Source: Ancylostoma caninum
Taxonomy: Eukaryota; Nematoda; Chromadorea; Rhabditida; Ancylostomatidae
DNA length: 64,000 nt
Direction: 5' to 3'
Assembly (NCBI GenBank): GCA_037903475.1
Contig: JBAJFG010000019.1
Location: 8,369,001 to 8,433,000 of the forward strand
Positions 25,501 through 42,820 of this stretch are shown piece after piece; position 1 is the stretch's first letter; every line of letters begins with the position of its first letter. Position numbers and translations under genes: made by a program. The notes below the pieces were generated by a model, which saw only the letters and a program-made list of their open reading frames with translations, was not told the DNA's origin and did no database searches.

Positions 25501-28500
25501 CTTTGTAAAGTGCTGGTGTTCATCTCCAATGCTGCGGCATGTTTCGTCAACTGGGTATGGCTGGTGATGTTCGTTCAACGATGTGCTGCCATATTGTTTC
25601 CTCTGAAAAGGTTCGTATTCCCGAGGTTCTCTGGATTCTCAATGTACGTGGTTAAGGCATCTCTAATGGAGGTTGCGCAATAGAAGAAAAACAGGATTAG
25701 ACAGATAATTGAGGCCCTCTTTAAATATTCAAGGACGTAGACGAGCAAAATCTACATACATTTATCCATAAATGAGAGTCTCCTGTGAATCAGATCCGCG
25801 CGCCGCGCTACATCATTGCACCGATAGAGAATGAGATTGAGATATTGATGCGATGCGGATGCGCAGACAACTAGAGTGCTAAGAATGGTGTAGTGCTGCT
25901 GCACGTGCGAGGCGGTCCTGTCCCATAAGAGTTTTTCACACTAGCGAGACATAAACATCCAGTCATGGTTCCGTGTGCTCCTACTTTTCCAATAAATTTC
26001 CTTAGATATTTACTCTGAGAGCTCCTCTAAGCTTCTGCCGGATTACTTGCCATGAGGCTCTAATTTAGCTATCGCACTTTTGTTGACACGGCACAAAAGA
26101 AAAACAAATTGCTGACCAAAGCCCAGCAGACGTGCCGTAGTAATTGGCCAAACTAGTTAAATTAGTCGTCGGAGGGCTTTGCAGAGTCGATGGAAGGCCT
26201 GCCTCCGGGCTCCAAAAATGTAGCCAGTTTGAACCCTTCAAGAATGGGGATTTTGTCAATTTTGAGTCTGTTGATGTCATTACTGGGGTCAACATGACCA
26301 GAAGGCCTACGATATGTCTTTAACTCCAACAGCGGAATGAGGTGGATCTCTGCCTTTAAGTATTTATTTATTTATTCATTACATGGGGAGACCATGTTGG
26401 CAGAAAAAAAATGTAATTAATGTATATTACATATCATAGTAGCAACTATGGTACATGCGGTGTATTCTATTGAAAACTATTGGAAACATTTGATGACCTG
26501 ACAAATAGTTTTTGCCAATTTTCTGAATTGTTTCACCTTGATAGGGATGCGATGATTCAAATACTGCGTTCCTGCACGATTAACAAAAAAGTATTGCCTT
26601 GTGGATGCAACTGCTTTATGGAAAGAAATTTTATTCAAATCACCCCTGGAAGTGATGAATTTGAAGAAACTCCTGATGATGTTGCCATTAGTGTTGCCAG
26701 TTAGTATTTTGTGAATCATGACCACATCACTGACTTTTCTCCGTCCCAGAAGTGAGCTAAGATTTAGGTGTTTATTACGGGCAGAACTACTGGGGATGTT
26801 TCGTAGTTGAATCCATTCTTTCTTAAATATAGCCTTCTAGTGAAGTTGTTTTGTACACGTTCTATCCTTTGAATGTTCGATTTTTTGAAGCAGATAGAGA
26901 CACTAGTACCATATTCTAGAATAGGTCTTACATAGCTCTTGTATGCTGCGATCAATATTTTGCTATTCTTTGTAGACAACGACTTGAAGAGATTATACAA
27001 TCTTCTGCTGGCTTTGCTTACAATTGTTTTGCAGTGATTATCAAAACTGAGTTTTTTGTCTATTTGAAAACCAACGTCTCGTATCTCAGCAATGGATTGG
27101 AGCGCAATGTTATCAATGCTATAAGGAGCCTTTTTGTTATTATGACCTATATGTATGACCTTAGTCTTTTCCACGGAAACTGGTCGATTCCAAGCGTTTG
27201 ACCAAATATACATATAGCTCATTAATTGCACACTGTAAACAATCTGTATCGCAATCAGATGTGGATGTGATGGAAATAGAAAATTTCTGTATTTATCCGT
27301 GAGAGCGGTACCAGCTCCGATCAGCTTCATTATACTTCAGCATCTGACCCCCCCCCCCTCTCCCACAATGGGGTTCTACTTGTTTGTAGTGCAAATCCAC
27401 GCATTTTCCTATAACACCCTAATTTCGGTGCTCTGGAACAGACCACGCGAATCTAATTGTTTTGATCGTCGATCATGTCGCGATGCAATTTCACATGTGC
27501 TCACATATCCAGAAAACAGAAGGCTGGAGGGGGTGGGTGGAGAGGAGGGCTGATTAGAGGATGGGGGGAGGGGGTGAAAATTCTCTACAAGCCCAGAAAA
27601 TCTATGCAATGTTGTTTATATATGGATTATTCCATCTCATTGTCAGTCTTTTCGATCTTTCATCCTCATATAAAGTACACATGGAAAAAAAGCAGTTTTG
27701 CTGCAGTGAAATCCTTCAATCCTATTTCTAATTGATTTCGAGAAAGATGCTGGATTTCCCTGATCCTTTCCGGGTAGATTGCTTTTCCCAGTCACTGTGA
27801 TGGTCTTCTCGAGTAAAATGGGTGTAACTTGTTCGAGAAATATCTATTCTAGGACGTCAGTGGGCATGATTTTTTCGGATGCACGTTTCCCACCTCAGGC
27901 GACGATCATCGTTCCACTCATAAAAATTTAATTGCTAAAGAGTGCCGCCAATCGTGAACTGGATCAAAAACATAAGGATAAATTTAACATAAGGGTTTAA
28001 ATAAGGTTCAGTGATAGTTACTTTGCTGTGTTTGTATGCATTGAGTTTGTATGGAGATGAAAAATTTAAAAAAAGAGCTTCTGGATATTTTAGGGATCGA
28101 CGAGGCTTCTTTGGAATTCTGCTCAACACAAAAAAGCTGATCATTGGAACTGCCATTGTAGCTGTTATTACTCAGGTGAATTTATTGTACTTATACTTTT
28201 TTTCCTGCTTTGGTGCCTGTATCTTAGCCAACCCTACATACATATCTGAGAAAACCTAGGAAAGGTTGCATTTAAAGCTATTTAAGACGAATAAATCCTT
28301 TGAAGGGAGTTGATCCGGGGCATTATGAAAAATTTATTCATTAAGTGACATCTTCCATTTATAACGTAGGAAGCAGTGCACTGTAAATGCGCGAATTCCT
28401 CTAATCTTTGATACCCTTCCTTATTTACGCCATGAACCGTTCGTTGTTTGCCGTTCTTCCCCAAACGAACACCACATTCAGAGGGACGTAGATTGGCCGG

Positions 28501-31500
28501 ATTGCATCAACCTAACCATATCTTCTGCTTCACGGTTCAGTTGCTTTCGATGTTTTGCCAGAGAAATGCGGGTAAACGAGGTGGAACGTCGAGGTGTGGA
28601 GGTGGAAAGCATGGATACCTCTCAAAATTACAGGAAAATAACCCACTTCCTCCATCCAGGAGAGTAAACCATGAACCACGTCCACTATCCAAGAAAATAA
28701 ACCACTTCCACTGTTTCTCGTTTCTTTTGAGCTACACATACCGGAAGCATTGGCGCATTTGCAACTGATGAATATTCATGGTGAAACTCGTACTCATTAC
28801 CCACTCAGTGCGTAGGGTGAGAAAGGTGGTTAATCTAGTGGATTGGGGCTGTTGCTTGTGGAAGATCTCTGGAATTGGGAAGATCTTTGTAACTTCTGGG
28901 GCTGGTCTGGGCGCAAACGTGGTTTTTATGTAGGGAGAAAGGCCGGTGCTCCGCTATTTTGGAAAAGGCGCATGGACACCGTTAAAATCTGAAATTTTCC
29001 CAGATTTTTCCACCATGAAATCCCATTCCAGAGCTGGCCACTAGCGCTTGTCACAGAAAGGTACGTCTCGACCGGAGATGGACTCATAGCAGTTACGTGT
29101 GAAAGAGATACTAGGATAATGAGGTTTGTATTTTTTCTGGGTTTCTCCTGAACACCGTTGAAGACCGTAGTTCGCACCTTCATTAAAAGCTAATAACGTT
29201 GGGAATATTTAAAAAGATCACGGTGGCATCTGCACGAATGTTGTTCGCAATGCTAATATCGGATGATGTGAAAAACTGCAGGGTTCGATCAAGGTCCAGC
29301 TTATCCCTGGAGAGTTTTGAATGAATACAGGTTACCCACAGCTCTAGAAGACGAGTTTCTCACTGAAAACATCGTAGAGAGTCTGTTTAAACAAGGGTTT
29401 GAAGGGAATACCACTTCTCACTCAGTAAAACCATCCAGCCTTACTCGGTTATGTTCCCTATGAGCCTTCATGAACTCGCCCACTGGGCCAGATACATAGA
29501 TTTCTACTACAATACTGCTCCTAACCCTTGCAGAAAGGAAGCGCGCGGCGCACAAATACGCCGCAAAGCGTCTCCCTTTTGTAATTTCCTTAGAAATAAG
29601 AATATCCAATTTTTTTCTGGAAGTATGGATTCTCTACATTACAAGGGATCGGATGACTCATGGATTTTTCAATATGGTTCTCTATGCCGGTCAAAAACAT
29701 CACTACAAATTTAAACAGACTTCCTTGTACCTGACCACCTTAACCCAGAGTGATCAAAATACTACATTTTTAATGGTATTTTCTGCAGAGTAAAAAGCAC
29801 GACGTTGAAAAGCTTATATATCATAAGATTCGCCATGAAATGCACAATTTGACTTTTCAAGAAAATTAGAATTGCTTTCATTTTAAGGATGTTATGAAAG
29901 AGCGACGCTTTGCTACGGTTTAACGCGTCGCGCGTCCTTTTTGCAAAGATTAGGAGCAGTACATATTGTAGAAGTGTAATATTTCGTCAAAGAAAATCTA
30001 TCTTCATATCCGCTGAGGAAAAGTACTAGATCTGGATGAATTTCGATTCTTCTTTTGGATGAATGTCGCCTATTTTTGGTGGCACGTCCAGCAAATCCAT
30101 TTATTATTAGCCAGCGATTTTGTGATGTTCCTGCCTCACAGGTTGATCTATGGCCCCACGGTTGTGTCGAGCGTCCTCTCGTTTCGACAAAACGTCGTTG
30201 TCAAAGGCCTTCTGGCACGAGGTTCACGGGATCACCAGCTAAAACATGCCCATGCCTGAGGATCAACATAGAAGCTGATTCAGTAATTCAATAACTAATT
30301 ACCGTTAGGATGCATTTCCTAAGTGCTTGCATAAGGCCTGCATGCAGGGGCTCATGCACATATAGGGCTCACGGATCCTCATAGGCTTTTGATGTCCTTT
30401 TTTTGCCCGAATTCTGGAGACACATCCTATAGGAGCTATTAAACGCTGCTGTTCCAACCATAAAAGTGAGTTCCGCTTCTGCAGTGGGATGCTCCGGGAT
30501 TTATTCTCTCTAATCAGTATTTGATAAAGTACTATTCGAAAAAAGGGAAAACATGTCCCTTACTTTTATTTCGCGCTATAGCCTTTTACAAAAATATAAC
30601 ATAAAGCATGGATTTTCCTCGTCAGTTAAGAAGTGGAAACTTCGAGCTAAAGAGAAAGCTATCGTGAAGAAATTATCATAATTCATCACTCCATCATGGC
30701 GCCGTATCCAACCAGCGGTGGTACTCATGAACGTCCCCAGAAATATCCTGGCCCCATCGTTTGTCCAGAATGGACGAGTTTCCTGAACAAAAATCGCTGT
30801 TTTCCGCTATTAATATCCTCCATTCCACTCTTCTGATGGCACGTTAATCATGAAGTGCAGCGATTTTCGGTTGGGAATTTGCGGGAACTTTCACGAATGG
30901 CGCCATAGGACAGCTGGGATATCGAAGGAGTATAAGCGTAAAATAACGTAGAGGATATGTAAAAGAATCTCACACCTGGGTATTGAAGCAAAATTTACTT
31001 GTTGTAGTTTGATATTTTGTGTAAAATCCAACTTAGTTTAATCTTACCTAACTGAATTTAGCTGGATTGCTGGAACTTGTCTAAACAGTACAAAGGCTTC
31101 CATAGATGGGCTCACCGTTTCCATAAAGCATTTCGCATGGATAGATCCCAAAGGGCAATTTTGGATGGTCATAGACGTCTAGACCATGGTTTTTGGGTGG
31201 ATATCGTTAGTACAGGATACGATATTACGATGTGTTGAATTTCTAATATTAGGGCATCCAGACCGGTTCCCAAGCTCTTAATTGGACTAATTGAATTATC
31301 ACAAATTCGTATGGAGTCCTCTGTTTAACGATACCCGAGATTGATATAGTTTTTTATTTCTTTTCAGCCAATGTTTCGGAGTAGTTCGCCTTCTTCAGGC
31401 CCTGAAAGGGCTACACAATTTCAGAGAAGGCGAATTACGCCGAAACGTTACCTGGAAAGGAGTAAAGGACTATATCAATCTCGGGTATCGTTAAAAAGAA

Positions 31501-33982
31501 GATTTCATACGAATTAGTAACATGCCGAGATTAAATGACAGTCGTACATAGAGTGAATTATTACACTTTTATTGGTCTCTAGCGGATTTATTAAACATTT
31601 TGCTCAACCTCTCTGTAAAATCGTCTCACAGGGAAATTCAAAATGTACTATCTGGATTTTACATTTTTTTCTCAGAAAAACTATTTTTCCAGTGACCAAG
31701 ACTACAAATGGGTGGCGCTCTTCGAGGCATTGGTAACGTACGTGTGTCCGTTCGTTTGCACGATGATCGCTGACCTGTTAGTGCTCTGTTGGGGACAGAA
31801 GAGCAACAAGTAAGTGTCCCTTCCATAGGCCGCATGCATCGTTGAGATTACCTAGGGTAGATGTGTTCATACCACACAAATTTACCCATCTTTGACACAG
31901 GCATCAACACATTTACCCTGGCTAATCGCAATGATGCACCCAAGTTGAGAAGAGACTTCGCTTATTGTAATTGTGTATCATCGTTGGATTCAATAAATCC
32001 AAGGTTGTTCTAGGTTTACAGTGTTATCAAGTGATTCTGTGTGTAAAAATGGATCCGTACAAAGATCCGTGCACCAGCCAGTAGAAGGACTGAAAATACA
32101 GTCCAGGGAGAGTATTCGGGTAAGCATTTACCCATTTAACATAACAATTATTCATACGTCGGCTGAAATTTTTATTATACTATTTGTATCTTTCGTCTCT
32201 TTAACATGTCTACATATCCTCAATTTTTACTATTACGTTTTAATGGAATGATTATTAAATTAATGAATCTGTCAAATATATCATTTCATTTCATTTTTTT
32301 TCCATTTCCAAGAAAATTACAAACTCTTCGATGTACAGTTTGCAAGATGTAATGTCTTAGCAACAAATATTATGCAAGAATGTAACTATGTGTGTACTCT
32401 TCGTTGCACATTTACTCTAATACCCTCATAACAAGAAATACATGTGCAAAGACGGAAACAACAATTTAAGCATACGTTAACGCACCGAACGTCCTTTACC
32501 ATATCTTAGAAAATCTGCAGAAGTATTTATGTAAGACCCGGAATTTCCTGCTGATAACAAGAATACACAGTGCTATTCTGTTTAGCTACTACCCTTCTTA
32601 AGCACTGTGTAGATCTATGGGGGATTAAGGGGGGGGGGGAGGAGACGAAAGAGTAGAGACTCTTAAAAAATATACATGAAACATTTCTCAGTCAATATTT
32701 ACAACATGTACGGGATGGACATCTGCAAAATTTCACCCGTCTCACGGTAAAAAAAAGTCGAATTTCCTGGCGGAGATTTGGCAAGCCTCGCTTATGGAAA
32801 TTATCCGAAATGTGTCTTTCTCCAGTTTCTTTAACTTACGTGACATATTTTAGCATTCTAATAGTGCGGACACTAAGATTCATTCGCTTATATATCCCTA
32901 GTAGGAAAACAAGACTAGGAACTGAGGATTAAACAAAGGGAAGCCTCACGATCTTTGTGTAGAACATGAAAAATAATGAATCATCAGGGAAAGGGCCTCA
33001 TCGTCAAACTAGGCACGAAATAATGGAAAAAAATATAAAATTCTCATATCTGGGTATTTGAACCAAAATTATGCAGCCATTTATAGAAGAACCTATTTGT
33101 CTAATGTACATTTTTGTGTAAAAATGGACACATAACCAGTCACTGAGGAACCTATTCTTAGGATGCGTTTGTCTGTTCTTCCTATGTTGTTCTTTACGAC
33201 CCACCCTTGAGTGTATCAAATAAATGAATAAGTAAATAAATAAATAAATAAACAAATAGGCAGTCGAAGAAATAAATATATTTGGAATTTCCATTTTCTA
33301 GGTCTCCCATCTGCGAAGGCAACGCGCCATCCGACGTTGCTTGTTCATGGCCACCATTCAGGTGATACTGAACGCACCTTACTATACCTTGCAGCTCATC
33401 GATGAGATCTACTTGTTACAGTGAGTTCCATTTCTTTCACTCCTCACCGACTTAGACTTGATTTTCTTCGTTTGATTTTCAACAAAAACAAGTATTTTTA
33501 TTTGTTTTCCGTACCTTAGAAAACAAACATTGGTCTTTCCAGGTCATCCCCTTCCGGACTTATTCCCTATTTATACATGGATGCGGTACTGTACCTGTTA
33601 TATCTGTGTCAATTTCCACTGGTTTCACTTTACATTGCCACGCTGCACTCAGATATGAAGGCCATGGATAAGTGAGTAGAATTTACTGTAAATGCCATCT
33701 CATCTGCTCTTACTCAGTCATGACATTTCACGTTAATTATCCTTGCCACGCTGTAGGAAAGGACAAAGCATTACAAGCGAAATTTTTTCTTTTTTTAAAA
33801 CATATCCTCGAAGTCTAGAAATAACTGTGATGAAAATATTACTGCAAGGAAACAAAATCAGCTCCGGGGCATCTATTCTCGCAGATCCGAGTGGATGTGA
33901 GGAGGTCTTTCAACGTGGGGGGGGGGGTGCGCGGAACACAAGCCTTATGGGTGGTTCGGAATCCTTTTGCAGCGTGACTTAA
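19521..33982 (+). CDS. Class A seven-transmembrane receptor, 10 exons
   Basis: Exons: 19521-19637, 24131-24266, 25493-25643, 28094-28175, 29032-29127, 31676-31809, 32014-32119, 33302-33420, 33543-33671, 33757-33982. All internal phases agree and the sum is 1,296 nt (431 residues plus stop). TM1 is about 21-45. TM2 has ADL (D63). C89 starts TM3 and R114 of QRC lies 25 residues later, exactly the class A spacing; C185 in loop 2 is its disulfide partner. P219 marks TM5, NAPYY (P300) TM6, and LCQFPLVSLY TM7. QRC replaces DRY, NAPYY the usual CWxPY, and FPLVSLY replaces NPxxY. A plasma-membrane receptor, perhaps for a peptide. GnRH/AKH-receptor-like nematode receptors are my best guess, held loosely. 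The start follows an acceptor CAG directly, so it may be trans-spliced; an in-frame ATG lies at 19,476. The last exon after about residue 375 is less certain. Confidence 0.85.
20636..20955. mobile_element. CpG-rich MITE-like element (family 1), in receptor intron 1
   Basis: The left end ATAAGGGCAATTTACACTGG and the right end (minus strand) ATAAGGCAATTTATACTAGC are inverted repeats continuing as TGCGTGCGCCAGTCGCGC. At 320 bp it is the clearest copy of the family; inside are TCTCGCGGCGGCCGCGCG and similar CpG-rich words, strikingly unlike the AT-rich flanks. Confidence 0.85.
22195..22345. repeat. Dispersed repeat, copy 1 (receptor intron 1)
   Basis: It shares GATGT.CATTACTGGG.CCAACATG and the flanking AAAAA..GTAGCCA-like words with 26,160-26,310. 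The 151-codon minus frame over it is probably a repeat-derived frame. Confidence 0.4.
23730..24022. mobile_element. Palindromic GATTACCC-family element(s), intron 1
   Basis: Ends in GGGTAATATCAATGGTGCAT and contains GGTTACCCAAGATAAACGTG with TTTACCCATTTTCACC between, so the two halves are inverted copies. A second degenerate copy lies at its left side (TTTACCCATGGTTAACG, CTAACCATGGGTGCG). Confidence 0.65.
26160..26310. repeat. Dispersed repeat, copy 2 (receptor intron 3)
   Basis: The counterpart of 22,195-22,345; it shares GATGTCATTACTGGGGTCAA and ACATGACCAGAAGGCCTACG with small changes. Confidence 0.4.
26470..27175 (-). mobile_element. LINE reverse-transcriptase C-terminal fragment (receptor intron 3)
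   Basis: The minus strand reads VEKTKVIHIGHNNKKAPYSI, DVGFQIDKKLSFDNHCKTIV, LYNLFKSLSTKNSKILIAAY, KSYVRPILEYGTSVSICFKK and NIQRIERVQNNFTRRLYLR, then in shifted frames RRKVSDVVMIHKI, FFKFITSRGDLNKISFHK, QYFFVNRAGTQYLNHRIP and VKQFRKLAKTICQ. The order KTKVIHIG, D.GFQID..LSF, YK.YVRPILEYG, RIERVQ..FTRR, TRG, FF.NR is the thumb and tail of jockey/CR1-like non-LTR retrotransposon proteins. The N-terminal part of the polymerase, including the YADD region, and the endonuclease are missing. An AATAAATA tail on the minus strand (26,357-26,376) may be its 3' end. It lies antisense to the receptor. Confidence 0.85.
31324..31495. mobile_element. Hairpin MITE with ~80-bp arms (receptor intron 5)
   Basis: The left arm TTTAACGATACCCGAGATTG followed by ATATAGT pairs with the complement of the right end, and pairing continues through TTTCGG.GTA.TTCGCCTTCT to the middle. 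The whole element is one large hairpin with no coding capacity. A related phrase (GTTTTGGCGTCATCGCCTTT) occurs near 51,983. Confidence 0.85.
31826..31941. mobile_element. Palindromic GATTACCC-family element, receptor intron 6
   Basis: GCATGCATCGTTGAGATTAC at the left and GGCTAATCGCAATGATGCAC at the right are inverted; the core is ACAAATTTACCCATCTTTG. It fills much of the 204-base intron between exons 6 and 7. Confidence 0.75.
33140..33262 (+). repeat. SINE/LINE-like 3' end, copy B (receptor intron 7)
   Basis: The counterpart of 10,745-10,905: ACCAGTCACTGAGGAACCTA, ATGTTGTTCTTTACGA, CCCTTGAGTGTATCAAATAA, then an AAATAAATAAATA tail. It ends about 40 bases before receptor exon 8. Confidence 0.65.
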
Positions 33983-34665
33983 TTTTCGGACTGGGCCGTC
34001 TCGCACATATAGGAGAACAAGTGCCATACCATCTTTGGTTGAGTAAGGGAGCCATGTGTTCGGAGGATACGCACGGTACCGATTTTCTTCAAGTATGCGA
34101 GCGACCCTGTTTTCTACCGTCACGTCAGTGTCATGCATAGCTTATCATTTGTTTTAAGCAGATTCCGCACCATATTTGCCTTAACAAAGGCCAGATGCGC
34201 GCTGCATCAGAATTTTGGAGGACGACGGTCTCTTATACCATAAATATTCAGTTTTCCCGTCACTGATCTTAATTCTTGCATCCAAAAATGGAAGGAAACC
34301 GTCGTCTCCAGGTTCTTCGAGCATGAAAGTCACGTTCTCGTCAAAGGACGACTTTTTTGCTTGCCGGAAATAAACGCATCTGCTAAGAGCCTAAAACTAA
34401 CCCAAATAAGAGCTAGATACGAGTGAGACTAGGGACACGAGTATCCTTGAAAATCCTTGTTTCATTGGTCTCATTTTTGGCTAAAGCTAACAACGGAGAG
34501 GGAGGGGGGGGAGGAGCGAGAGCTTGAATCCTTACATGGAGATGAAGGTGGTTTGAAGCTTTGCCTGAAAAAGTTGACAGTTGACATTGACGTGTTTGAC
34601 CTGGGTATTCTTAGTGATGCATACAGGGCCGATTGGGCAAATCTCTACCAGAAATGAGGTCGCAT

Positions 34666-34775
34666 AGGTAATTGAGATTACCCAAAGTAAGCGAGCTAGA
34701 GCCCCAGAAATCTACCCTTAGTTTGCAAGGAGCTGGCTTGTTCACCCTTGATAATCTCAGTGATGCGTGTCGCTC
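34666..34775. mobile_element. Palindromic GATTACCC-family element
   Basis: ATTGAGATTACCCAAAGTAA at the left and TTGATAATCTCAGTGATGCG at the right form inverted halves. Confidence 0.65.
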
Positions 34776-34807
34776 CAGGAAGGTAAGTCGCCACCAGAAA
34801 TGAGATC

Positions 34808-34920
34808 GCTTGCACCATTGAGATTACCCAGGGTAAACACGCCATTATTCCCCAAGTTGGCTAATTGCTAGCGCTGGCATCAGCACGTATACCCGGAGTT
34901 ATTTAAATTATGCATGCCAC
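34808..34920. mobile_element. Palindromic GATTACCC-family element
   Basis: GCACCATTGAGATTACCCAG then GGTAAACACGCC at the left, and ACGTATACCCGGAGTTATTT with ATGCATGCC at the right. Confidence 0.6.
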
Positions 34921-35014
34921 AACCCCTGAAAGTTTTTTTAAGCGGGTACTGGATTTTATGCATCCAGTGGTAGGTAGTCAATGGCAGCTGAGCGGCCAAG
35001 TGGATTGCGTACAG

Positions 35015-35128
35015 AGCCTGGATGCATTGCTAGATTACCCAGAGTAAACGTGTTGACGCGCAAGTTCACGATGGGTGAATTTGTATGGAGTCGAGGTTCA
35101 ACCTGAGTAATCTCAATGATGCATGCGG
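35015..35128. mobile_element. Palindromic GATTACCC-family element
   Basis: GATGCATTGCTAGATTACCC with AGAGTAAACGTGTTG at the left, and GAGTAATCTCAATGATGCAT at the right. A more decayed relative follows at 35,145-35,265. Confidence 0.7.
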
Positions 35129-36527
35129 CCCAGGACAGGTGCTCTATGTAGATTACCTCGTACTTTACCTCGTGGCTTGGAGGTAAACTTTTTGGTGCAT
35201 GTCGAAGGAAGGGTGAACTGTGGGGATAATCGCGGTTGGCACGGGTAAACGCAATGATGAAGAACACCCCAGGACTATGCTGCTCAGAGTTTCGATTATC
35301 GCCATTGCTTCTTGTTTTGGATTTTCTATTGTACTTTTCATCTCAGCACATGAAGGCTGAAATGGTGTGCATAGTGCAGTGCATTCACGGGTGGAGCTCA
35401 AACCAGATAGGCCTCATTTTATTATGTGGGATTGGTCTCTAGCAATGTCAATTTTTGACAAAGTGGTCCCTCGTTTCCCCTGCTCAGTGGGGGTGCTGAG
35501 GGTCCAGGTTAGGAAGCCGCCTTCTGCCGCTTTTCCTTGATATTTTGTGTCTATTTAAGATTAAAATAGAGATTTTTAGTACGATACCCTCCAGGTTTTC
35601 TCGTTAGATCACTTTAGATTCACCATTGAAGGCAGCCACGATAACTTTAAGGTACCATAATTTGGGTGTCTCGGAGCCTGAATAATGGTCCCAGTAACTG
35701 CCATTAAGTTAGGGTTGCGAACATTTGCGTTATATCTGTTGTTTGAAATGCGTTGCTGGCATGCTTACACTTCTGCCATGAAGCGAGTGGATGTAACCTG
35801 TCCGACGTCCAGCGTCAGCAGAATTTCACCTCGACGAGCCAAAAGTCTCCCAAAATCTTGGAATTTCTGAGCTGGTTTGTATTCCAGGGGGGGGGGCTTC
35901 TTGGAATTTACTTATTTGGAAATATCTTCTTTCATTTCTGAAAGAACCAGTCCTTTCTGTGCAGGACCCATTACACTCTCACGCCAAACATTATTGAAAA
36001 AAAAAACAGCATCCCTTCATAATGTGTACTTTCAGGTCAAGACGTACGACGTCCCTTTCCACACGTCAGTACAGTCACCGTGATAGCAAACCTCTCTCTA
36101 AAACAGACAGCATCGACACATGCTAGACACTGCCAGGTGTCCCGGAAGTTCCGTACGTTGACACAGCCTGCCACTGCGGCCACAGCGATGCGACGAAGCA
36201 CCTAATGGAGAAGTTCTGAAATCTTCAGAATCCCCCGATATATTATGACTCAGTGTTCTTAGGAGTGATCTTTGCATTTTGTACAAACGTTCATATCGTC
36301 TGTTGCATACGAAAAAAATCGGGTATTCAATGTGAATTGTGATCTACTCATACATATATGATCAAATTTTTATATAAAATATTGATGTGTACAGTGTGAA
36401 ACAATAGTCAAAGCAATATGCACATATAGGTATTTGTTATCTTCACAGAAGACAAGTTTAGTGGGCGGAGTCCAGCCTTGCTCCCACTGGATCAGCAGGA
36501 TCATGTGGGCGGAGCCAAGCCTCGCTC

Positions 36528-42810
<6,283 letters not shown>

Positions 42811-42820
42811 TATCCTGAAA
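42811..42820 (-). promoter_or_regulatory. Probable spliced-leader trans-splice acceptor
   Basis: Minus-strand TTTCAG followed by GATA and the phospho-lyase ATG. A consensus acceptor four bases before the start, with no obvious upstream coding exon, is typical of nematode SL trans-splicing. An upstream 5'-UTR exon is the alternative. Confidence 0.6.

Larger units (their letters stand above)
33983..36527. other. Intergenic, between convergent genes; palindromic repeats
   Basis: This is the 3' side of both neighbours. It contains an AATAAA at about 34,369 that could serve the receptor, at least three GATTACCC-family elements between 34,666 and 35,128, and G-runs. Two GTGGGCGGAG words (about 36,461 and 36,504) lie just past the phospho-lyase stop. 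No gene was recognised; the minus frame 33,839-34,138 is open but unassigned. Confidence 0.45.

Noticed and set aside
28176..28259. Read-through of receptor exon 4 as a longer hydrophobic segment
   Set aside because: It runs to a stop with no donor, while CAG|GTGAAT leads in phase to the loop-2 exon carrying the needed cysteine.
36455..36520. Paired GTGGGCGGAG words as promoter GC boxes
   Set aside because: They lie just beyond the phospho-lyase stop codon, at the 3' side of both neighbours, so a promoter role has no gene to serve; more likely a repeat.
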